DNA of 64,000 bases from Allomyces arbusculus (taxonomy: Eukaryota; Blastocladiomycota; Blastocladiomycetes; Blastocladiales; Blastocladiaceae). Below are positions 57,397-64,000 of this stretch, piece by piece. Within the stretch, counting starts at the first letter, position 1; the number at the start of each line of letters is the position of its first letter. Both the position numbers and the translations under genes were made by a program. The notes beneath the pieces were generated by a model. The model was not told where the DNA came from. It worked only from the letters and a program-made list of their open reading frames with translations, and did not search any database. Where the stretch lies: assembly GCA_027604705.1 (NCBI GenBank), contig JADHYV010000008.1, forward strand, positions 62,001 to 126,000. The letters are read 5' to 3'.

Positions 57397-59871
57397 ATGG
57401 AGAATATCCTGCGGGCCTGGCTCGAGGGCTGGGACAGCGAAGACATTGAAGAGCAATTCGGCGGCTACGGGTTCGACGACGACGACGACGACGACTACGA
57501 GGGGGTCGGCGCGCGCGCCGGCGAGGAGGGTGACGGCCCGCCGTTTGAGCTGCGGTCCGACGACGAGGATGACGGCGCCATGGCCGATGGCAATCACGCC
57601 GCAGATCAACCGGTTCCACCGCTGCAAGCGCTCACCCAGGCCGTCGCCGAGATTGCCGTTGCGGGCAACGTCGAGTCCTACTCGTTTGGCGGGCGCGCCG
57701 ACGCACTGCTCGCGGCACCCGGGCTCGTGATTGATGGGATCGGACCGATTGCGCTGCCCGTCGTCGATGCCGCGCAGGCTGACAAGATCAAGGGGGTCGC
57801 GACCGAGGCGCCGTTTGGCCGCGACATGGACACGCTCGTCGACCCAGCCGTGCGCAAGTCGTGGCAGATCGAGCCCTCCAAAGTGCACCTGACGCACCCG
57901 CACTGGACCAAAGGGATTGAGATGCTTAAGACCGAGATTGCCGCTAAACTCGGGTGCGAAGGGATGCAGTTCGACATGCCGCTCTACAAATTTTTGCTGT
58001 ACGAGCCGGGCGGCCATTTCGTCAAGCATCGCGACACGGAAAAGCACAACCGCATGTTTGCGACCGTCATGCTGCAGTTGCCGTCAGTGCACGAAGGCGG
58101 CGAGCTCGTCGTCTACCGCGACAAGTCGAGCGACGCGGCAGAATCCATCACGCACGATTTCGGGCGCGCCGAGGGGATGGCGCCGTTTGCCGTGCACTAT
58201 GCGGTGCACTATGCCGACGCCGAGCACGAACTGAAACCCATCACCTCCGGATACCGGCTCGCGCTCGTCTACTCGCTGTGCTGGCCCGAACGCCAGGTCA
58301 AGCGGCGGCTCGACGCCGCGTCGACCGCCAAGGTCGCCGAGAAACTCGCGGCCGTCAAGCAACCCTTCACGTACCATTTCGACCAGTGGTACACGCCGCG
58401 GTCCGTTGCGCATATCGGCGCCGACATGCTCAAGGCCACCGACAAGGCGCGGTTCCAACTCCTGCAAGCGGCCAACGCCACGCTGCCCGCGGCCAACCGG
58501 TTCGTGTTTTACCTGGCCACGTGCAAGCGCACCGCCAAGTACGGATACGTTGGCGGCCACAACGTCGAGTGGGAGCTCGAGGACGGGCCTTACTACCACA
58601 TCGTCAACTGGCACGGCGTCGACGGCAAGCAGCTCGGCAACGGCACGGGCACGACCTACGCGTTTGAGAACATGGATCAAGTGCTCAATCCGGACCGCCG
58701 CCACGTGCGTGATCTCTGGAATGGGCCGCACTCGCGCGTGACGCGGTATACTGGCAATGAAGGGCACATGCTCGAGACCGAGTACAAGCGCATTGCCCTG
58801 ATTGCCGTGCCTGCTGCGGAAAACGTCGCGTTTGTCGCTAAGTACGTTGACAAGAACGCGGCCGCGGACTTGTTTGCCGCGTCCCTGGAGCGCGAGGACT
58901 TGACCGACGACCCGGACTGGGTCCTCAACGCGCTGCAGGCGATTTCGGCCGGCGGAAAACACGGAAATCTTGGCGCCGCGCTGCTCAAGCGCGTGATTGC
59001 CGCGAACCACGCGGCGGGCGTCGGCCTCGTCCTCGACGAGTTCCCGGGGTTGCTGACCGCTGCGACCGTCGCGGACCTCGTGCGCAGCAATATGTGGCTG
59101 CAGGTGCGCGAGGACGTGCTCGCGCACATCAACGGAATTAAGAACGTGGAGAACCGGTGGGCGCTGTGTATCAATGCCATGAACTCGGTCGCGACCAGCA
59201 ACCAAGCGACAACCACGCCCGTCCCAGCCGACCGGCTCGGTGACTTGCTCGCGGTCGCGGTTGCCGCGTGGCCGCAGCTGACGTTCCTCGCACAGCGCGA
59301 GCAGGAGGCCGCGTGGACCGCCGTCCTGCGCACAAGGGACCCGGCGCTGGTGCAGCAGCTCGTCGCGCTCGCACAAACGCTCAATAAGCGCACCGTGCTC
59401 AACCATCACGTCGCGATCGACGAGGCGCTCAAGTGCGTGCCCGCGCTGTCCCCAGCCGCGCTCGCCCTCCTCCCACTCGTCCGGCCCGTGTATGCGGACT
59501 TGGCCGCGACCGCGTCGGCGCCGCTCCCGCCCGTGACTCTGGTGGATACGACGGCAGCGCATCCGGACGCGGACGTGCAGGCGTTTCTGCGGTCGGCCGA
59601 GAGTATGGCGACGATCACGGGCCGGTTCACGGGGATTGCGCAGGCGCGCAAGTTCGTCAAGCAACATGAGAATTCGCCGCACTTTGTCGCAGAAGCCGGT
59701 GGGACGGGCAAGCGCGCGTACGTGCGGCTTACGCGACTCGCGGCGGTGCGCGAACAGGCCGTGCAGAGGCGACGGGCCGCCGAGGAGATGATGCGCAAGT
59801 ACGTAGCGCATTTCGGGGAGGGGGTCAAGGGTGCGGGGGAGGGGCCAGACGTAGCGGGGGCGGCATCGTGA
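57397..59871 (+). CDS. 2-oxoglutarate/Fe(II) oxygenase domain protein
   Basis: Single exon, 824 residues, ATG in CACCATGG context. Residues 20-60 are acidic (DDDDDDDYEG). A prolyl-4-hydroxylase-type 2OG-Fe(II) domain covers about 125-300: FLLYEPGGHFVKHRDTEKHN holds the His-x-Asp metal pair, GGELVVYRDKS is the core strand, and EHELKPITSGYRLALVYSLC holds the distal region with the 2OG-binding Arg. The following ~520 residues are helical with no domain I know, ending in a basic coiled stretch (REQAVQRRRAAEEMMRKYV). Proteins of this layout occur in fungi and oomycetes; the substrate is unknown. Codon use is strongly GC3-biased and uniform, and there are no introns, so I am confident it is one gene. 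Confidence 0.8.
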   Translation: MENILRAWLEGWDSEDIEEQFGGYGFDDDDDDDYEGVGARAGEEGDGPPFELRSDDEDDGAMADGNHAADQPVPPLQALTQAVAEIAVAGNVESYSFGGRADALLAAPGLVIDGIGPIALPVVDAAQADKIKGVATEAPFGRDMDTLVDPAVRKSWQIEPSKVHLTHPHWTKGIEMLKTEIAAKLGCEGMQFDMPLYKFLLYEPGGHFVKHRDTEKHNRMFATVMLQLPSVHEGGELVVYRDKSSDAAESITHDFGRAEGMAPFAVHYAVHYADAEHELKPITSGYRLALVYSLCWPERQVKRRLDAASTAKVAEKLAAVKQPFTYHFDQWYTPRSVAHIGADMLKATDKARFQLLQAANATLPAANRFVFYLATCKRTAKYGYVGGHNVEWELEDGPYYHIVNWHGVDGKQLGNGTGTTYAFENMDQVLNPDRRHVRDLWNGPHSRVTRYTGNEGHMLETEYKRIALIAVPAAENVAFVAKYVDKNAAADLFAASLEREDLTDDPDWVLNALQAISAGGKHGNLGAALLKRVIAANHAAGVGLVLDEFPGLLTAATVADLVRSNMWLQVREDVLAHINGIKNVENRWALCINAMNSVATSNQATTTPVPADRLGDLLAVAVAAWPQLTFLAQREQEAAWTAVLRTRDPALVQQLVALAQTLNKRTVLNHHVAIDEALKCVPALSPAALALLPLVRPVYADLAATASAPLPPVTLVDTTAAHPDADVQAFLRSAESMATITGRFTGIAQARKFVKQHENSPHFVAEAGGTGKRAYVRLTRLAAVREQAVQRRRAAEEMMRKYVAHFGEGVKGAGEGPDVAGAAS

Positions 59872-60254
59872 TGGGGCCACAGTGTGGACGTGCTTTGACG
59901 GGCTCTCGTCGAGGGACGACAAGACAAGGTAGAGAGGACGTGAGTCGATGGAAATGAGGTTTTGGAGCGCGCTCTTGGGGCGCGCACACTTTTTTTGGAG
60001 ATCAATGCTGTTGTGTAGGAGGAGGAGAACGCGCAGCGAGAGATACCGGGCCCACGATGCGATGTAATTTCTTTCATGGGTACCCTTCTGTAATCCAAAA
60101 TCATTTTGTTTTTGACGTTGCCGTCGGCCAGCTTATCAGAGCGTGATGCCCGTGCTGCACGACAAACGCAACGACTCCACACTCAAGTGCCAAAAATCGA
60201 TTCGCTCAACTTCTCGGTTTCGCCAAACGCAACCGAACTCGTAGCTGTCACGGC
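59872..60254. other. Convergent 3' intergenic region
   Basis: Between the 3' ends of the oxygenase and CCDC124/Lso2 genes. No gene seen. Confidence 0.5.
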
Positions 60255-61668
60255 CTACTTGGTGCGCATGCGCTCCAGCGCCGCTTCCTTGCGCTCGGAA
60301 ATCGCTTGCCGCTCTGTGAAATCGCCGTGACTCAAAGTTAGCTCCCGCAGAAGCGTCCACGAAGCGGCGAAAAATGACGATCGTACCGTCCTCGGCAGTG
60401 GCATTGTACGCGACCGTGGCCTGGTTGAAGGGGTTCTCCGGGCTCTTCTGCCACTGCTTCCACAGCATCTGCTCGATCTGGATGCGGTGGGGAACGACGA
60501 CGTGAGCGAGCAGGCCAACGTCGCGGGCCGAATCGAGCACGACGTACCTGGCTCAACCGCAACCCTGGGTTCTCGGCCTTGATCTTGGGCGTTTCGCGCT
60601 CCTTGTACGCGAGCCACGCCGCTATACAGATCACCACCGTGATGAGCCATCCACTCCCCGAAGGCAACACATCCGCATGCCAATGTACCCTTGGCGCGCC
60701 GTTCCGGATGCCGATCAATTGCATCCTCCTTGCGCACCGTCTTAGTCTGCACCGCGTCGGCCGTCGTCGCAATATCCAGCAACTCGAGCGCCGCGTCGAT
60801 CCCGGACGCCGAGTACTCGGGCACGGGTTCTGCCGCAAACGTGTCCACTGCCGCCGTCTTTTCGGCCGCCTTCTTGGCGGCCGACCGCGGCGCGGGCACA
60901 GCAAATGGCAATTCACTCACGCCCACGCCCTTGGCCTTCTTGCCCGACGGAGTTGGGGACGCGGTCTTGCCGCCGCGGCCGAGCGCGGCTTCTTCTTTTG
61001 CGAGAAGCGCGGCGGCCTCGGCTTTACGTGCGAGCCGTTCGGCCTTTTTGCGTTCTTCGTCCTCGCGCGATTTCTTGGCGCCGGCGGCCCATTCGGCTGG
61101 AGGAGCGAAGGAGGTGAGGTGCAGGGTCGCGGCGGATCGAAGAGGCGAGGACGAGTCAGCGTACCGGCTTCCTTCTGCTCTCTGTGAAAATGGAGCGAAG
61201 ATCAGGTCAGATCAGGTCGGGAATTGAGCGACTGGTCGGGAACGATCGATTACGCACTTGACGGCGCGCTGCTTGCTGTCCTTTTCGGCCTGCACGGCAG
61301 CCTTCTTCTCCTTGGCTGCCGTCACTACATGCAGCAACGTGCGGGAGAGAACTCCACCCGTCAGACACGGACGTTCGTGACGCCAGCGAGCCGCGGCTTG
61401 CGTTCCACCCAACATCGGCATCGGATGGGGCTCAAAGACGCTGGCACAGGTCGCGTGGTCGTCCGCGCTGCATCGCTTGCATCGCCACGCCGATCCCTCG
61501 TGCATGAAGCTTGCGGTCGCTGCGATCATGTCCGATTTCGCGTCGGGTCCTCTGGAGCTGTTCCATGGCCGCGGCCATCGTCGTCGTTGATTGCCGTGGG
61601 TTGCTGGTCATCATTGCAGGTGTTCGTGCCTGACCTTTGGAGTTTTCTCCCTTGAACTTCTTGGGCAT
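60255..61668 (-). CDS. LSO2: CCDC124/Lso2 ribosome-associated protein
   Basis: Seven exons (61668-61635, 61324-61258, 61181-61165, 61096-60689, 60621-60548, 60477-60387, 60313-60255) give 249 residues; human CCDC124 is 223. The start MPKKFKGENSK is diagnostic. It continues VTAAKEKKAAVQAEKDSKQR, KEQKEAAEWAAGAKKSREDE, a Ala-rich linker, then EDAIDRHPERRAKAAWLAYK, PKIKAENPGLRLSQ and WQKSPENPFNQATVAYNAT. The human form ends soon after NPMNQ; here a further exon adds 20 residues (ERQAISERKEAALERMRTK). Lso2 binds vacant 80S ribosomes and aids translation recovery after dormancy, which would suit a zoospore that stores ribosomes (inference). Exon 3 has only 17 nt. Confidence 0.93.
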
Positions 61669-62100
61669 GGTTACTGGTTGGTGGTGCGTGCAGCTGCGAT
61701 GACGAGAGAGAGCGAGAGCTGAAGAAGCGTGGCCGAAACGGTGCAAACGCGCAGGGAAAAGAAGATGCAGAAATCGATGCAATAGTGTCGAGAATGACGT
61801 GGACGCTCACCATGCGCCATCGACGAGCTGGCCTGCCACAGCCACCTCGCATGCGTGATGCTCTTGATCAGGCCCCTGCCATTTCTCATTCCAACTTGGT
61901 GATGCTCGCTCCAACAAAGCGCCGACCGCGACTTCGGACCACGACGACCACGGCTACGACCGACAATCGACGGCCAACTTGGTGCATGCTGCAGTAAGAA
62001 CCACGGCCAGCCCACTGAACGAAAAATCAAGTCGACCGGCCATCCATTCTGGCCGCCCCTTGCTCGATTCATTTCCGACCAACCCATCAACTTCATCACC
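61669..62100. promoter_or_regulatory. Divergent promoter region, LSO2/MIC19
   Basis: 432 bp between divergent start codons. No specific site identified. Confidence 0.4.
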
Positions 62101-62910
62101 ATGGGCCAAGGCCAATCTAAGCCCGCAGAGCCCGTCGTGTTCGTGAACACGGTGCCGCTCATGGTAACACATACCACCAACTCGACCCTTCTGCACCATC
62201 GCCACTCCTGACCCGATTGCGACTTTACCAGGTCAGCGAGCGGCTCGTGCACAACCTCGATGCCGCCGAGTCCGGCGCCGCCGGCACCCCAACGCAATCC
62301 TCGTCTGAGCCCGCTCCCGCACCCGTCGCGACCTCGGCCCCCTCCCTTTCTGAGGAGGAACTGCACGCGCTCGTCGAGGAACGCGTCGCGCAGCGCGTCG
62401 CCGCTGAACTTGAGCGGCGGATCGCGACCGAGGGTGTGCGCAAGGATAACCGCGAACAGCTGTCGTCGCAGGTCGCGCTGCGCGAGGCCGAGGATATGCT
62501 GCAGCGGCTGGGCCGGATCAGGTCCGTTCGGAAGCTATGTGGTGTGCGATGGAGAGGAGCGAGGTGGGATACTGACGGAGTGGAGTGTCTAGTTTGCCGA
62601 CGCCCGAGGCGAACCCAGCGTGCCTTGCCGCGCAGGAGCAAGTGATTGCGTGCTTCAAGTGCGTTGGTTCTGCCCTTTTTTCCCCGATCAGTGGATGTCG
62701 GAGGACTGACCGCAGCTTGTTCTCTCGCACAGGGCCAACCCGACGCGCCCATTGGACTGCTGGCAGGAAGTCGAGGCGTTCAAGGCATCTCTCAAGGTCG
62801 TGCAGAAGGTGCGTGCCGACCCTTGTACGCTCACATTCTCGACCCACACCTCACCCTCGCATCTCTCCCATTTTTTCCAGGAGTTCATTCATGCCGCGAG
62901 CCAACTGTAG
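62101..62910 (+). CDS. MIC19: MICOS subunit Mic19 (CHCHD3-like)
   Basis: Inner-membrane MICOS component shaping crista junctions. Exons 62101-62163, 62232-62521, 62593-62658, 62733-62808 and 62881-62910 give 174 residues. The start MGQGQSKP offers a myristoyl glycine, as in CHCHD3. VSERLVHNLD is followed by a helical middle (EELHALVEERVAQRVAAELE, REAEDMLQRLGRI) and a CHCH-type end: CLAAQEQVIAC is a CX9C pair, and one more cysteine sits in PLDCWQEVEAFKASL. The second CX9C partner is missing, as in some fungal Mic19 proteins. Targeted to the intermembrane space through the Mia40 route. Confidence 0.85.
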
Positions 62911-63077
62911 CCGGCTCGTCCATCCACCGTAGTTTTCCCATGTGTACACGCATCATCATTTCCTCCCACCATGTCGTTGCGACCTTGTCTGTCAGATCCG
63001 ATTCAAGAAAACATATCAGCATTATCACAAGCTCCTTGCCCCCTCTCTACCTCCCTCTCTCCGCGCTGACAGCGCGG

Positions 63078-64000
63078 TTACAAAAAGTCGTCCCCGTCCT
63101 CTTCCTCAATCGGCCGCGCCGGCACCGGCGGCGGCAACGGTGTACCCGGACTAAACCCGGGAATCGCCGGCGCCGGACCGCCTGCAGCGGGAGGAGGTCC
63201 GAACCCTGGAATCCCCGGTGCGGGCGCTGCGGCGGGCCCACCGAACCCAGGAATCGGCGCCGGCGCTGGCGCGGCAGGTGCGGCACCCCCCGCGAACCCC
63301 GGAATCGGCGCTGCGGCGACAGCGGGCGGTGGCGGGGCGAACCCCGGAATCGGCGCTGGCGCCGGGACCGTCGGTGTCGGTGCGAACCCAGGGATCGGCG
63401 CGCCGGCGACGGGCGTCGGCGGCAACGGGACCGCCGCGGGCACGAACCCCGGGACCGGCGGCGGCGGAGGGGCACTGCCACCCCCAATCCCGCCCATGGG
63501 CCCGTGAGTTTCCAACTTACGCGCGATGCGCACGATCGGAGCGTCGAGGAACGTGATCAACTGGGCGGAGGTCGCGGCCTGTAGCGCGTCCGGGTCGCCG
63601 CGGTCCATGGCGTCCAGTAAGGACGAGGCGAGGTGCAACTCGTCCCGCGCAAGTTGATTGTCGGCGGCGGCCTGGTCGAAGAGTTGCGAGGCCCGGACGC
63701 CGTCGTTGATGGCGAGATGCACGATGATCAGCGAGAGGACGGTCTTGGAGAGGCCGTTGGCGTTGGTGATTTTCGTGTATGCGGTGCGTTGCAGGTCGAG
63801 GAAGTGGATGACCGAGTCCATCCTGGAGGAGGATTAGGCGCATGAAAGTGAGCGCAACAATGGGGAAGGGGGGGGGGGGGAGGGGGTCCAGACGTACAGG
63901 TTCCGCGACGCGGCAAACGCAACGGCACGCTTGATCGAATCGATGGCGATCCGGTACCGCTCCTCGTCCTGGTAGAGCGTGATGCACTCATCCCAGTGAG
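63078..64000 (-). CDS. NAPG: Gamma-SNAP with PIPGF-repeat tail (5' end outside window)
   Basis: SNAP proteins bring the ATPase NSF to SNARE complexes for disassembly. Only the C-terminal part is inside: exon from 64000 to 63898 (DECITLYQDEERYRIAIDSI), intron 63897-63823, then 63822-63078. TPR-like helices include MDSVIHFLDLQRTAYTKITN, LSKTVLSLIIVHLAINDG and SAQLITFLDAPIVRIARKLE, matching the last third of gamma-SNAP. The family normally ends within about 30 residues of this point in a short Gly/Pro and acidic tail. Here about 120 residues of Pro/Gly/Ala follow, with PGF repeated at least seven times (usually PIPGF), before IEEEDGDDFL. The gene continues beyond 64000. Confidence 0.85.
63120..63480 (-). 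repeat. Coding repeat: PIPGF modules in the gamma-SNAP tail
   Basis: Seven or more imperfect repeats of about 40-60 bases, each coding a Pro/Ala-rich spacer and (P/A)IPGF, with TTCGGGGT-like cores on the minus strand. Spacers vary in length, suggesting expansion by slippage or unequal exchange. Confidence 0.8.
63868..63880 (+). repeat. Homopolymer run of 13 G
   Basis: Lies in the gamma-SNAP intron, forming a C-run on the transcribed strand. A likely site of length variation or sequencing error. Confidence 0.85.

Overview
The window reads as nuclear DNA of a GC-rich, intron-bearing, compact fungus that makes flagellated zoospores. Fungal signs are a fungal-type Gα with an RGS protein, a Sog2-like leucine-rich repeat protein, a YANK-type kinase, Mic19 and an Lso2/CCDC124 homologue. 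The sign of a flagellum is a complete radial-spoke-type ARM protein (RSPH14) beside a cyclic-nucleotide-binding protein resembling animal CNBD2 and a fungal C2CD5. A blastocladiomycete or chytrid fits best; this placement is inference. Genes are 0.4-8.6 kb, with introns mostly of 45-110 nt whose donors are largely GTRCGT. At least two introns appear to use GC donors.

Layout. 0.1-3.4 kb: Rab geranylgeranyl transferase beta (BET2) and a NudE-like coiled-coil protein. 4.0-12.6 kb (minus): one protein of about 2,819 residues fusing a UPF1/SEN1-type helicase to a UvrD/TRANK1-type helicase and a helical-repeat tail. 13.2-17.1 kb: Gα and, divergently, the Sog2-like protein. 17.6-19.8 kb: an unrecognised gene and its decayed tandem copy. 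20.1-24.5 kb: RSPH14 and, divergently, a 13-exon coiled-coil RING protein. 25.2-31.7 kb: YANK kinase and an RGS-domain protein, separated by about 1.9 kb that I could not resolve. 33.4-41.2 kb: a small unknown protein, a degraded ORF cluster, enolase, a DUF4436-like membrane protein and a VTT/TMEM64 protein.

41.4-47.2 kb holds at least five broken, divergent copies, in both orientations, of one family (best guess pRiA4b ORF-3-like) surrounding an intact quinolinate phosphoribosyltransferase gene. 47.4-64 kb is gene-dense: C2CD5, Sem1/Dss1, a WSC-like/SH3 membrane protein, a two-domain cyclic-nucleotide-binding protein, a 2OG-Fe(II) oxygenase, Lso2/CCDC124, Mic19 and the 3' part of gamma-SNAP.

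The genes form no operon. Two loose themes can be read: signalling (Gα, RGS, cyclic-nucleotide binding, YANK) and membrane traffic (RabGGTase beta, C2CD5, VTT protein, gamma-SNAP). I see no convincing retrovirus-like element, DNA transposon, CRISPR, rRNA or functional tRNA. All splice models are mine, made by eye from frame continuity and family alignment from memory; nothing was searched or computed.
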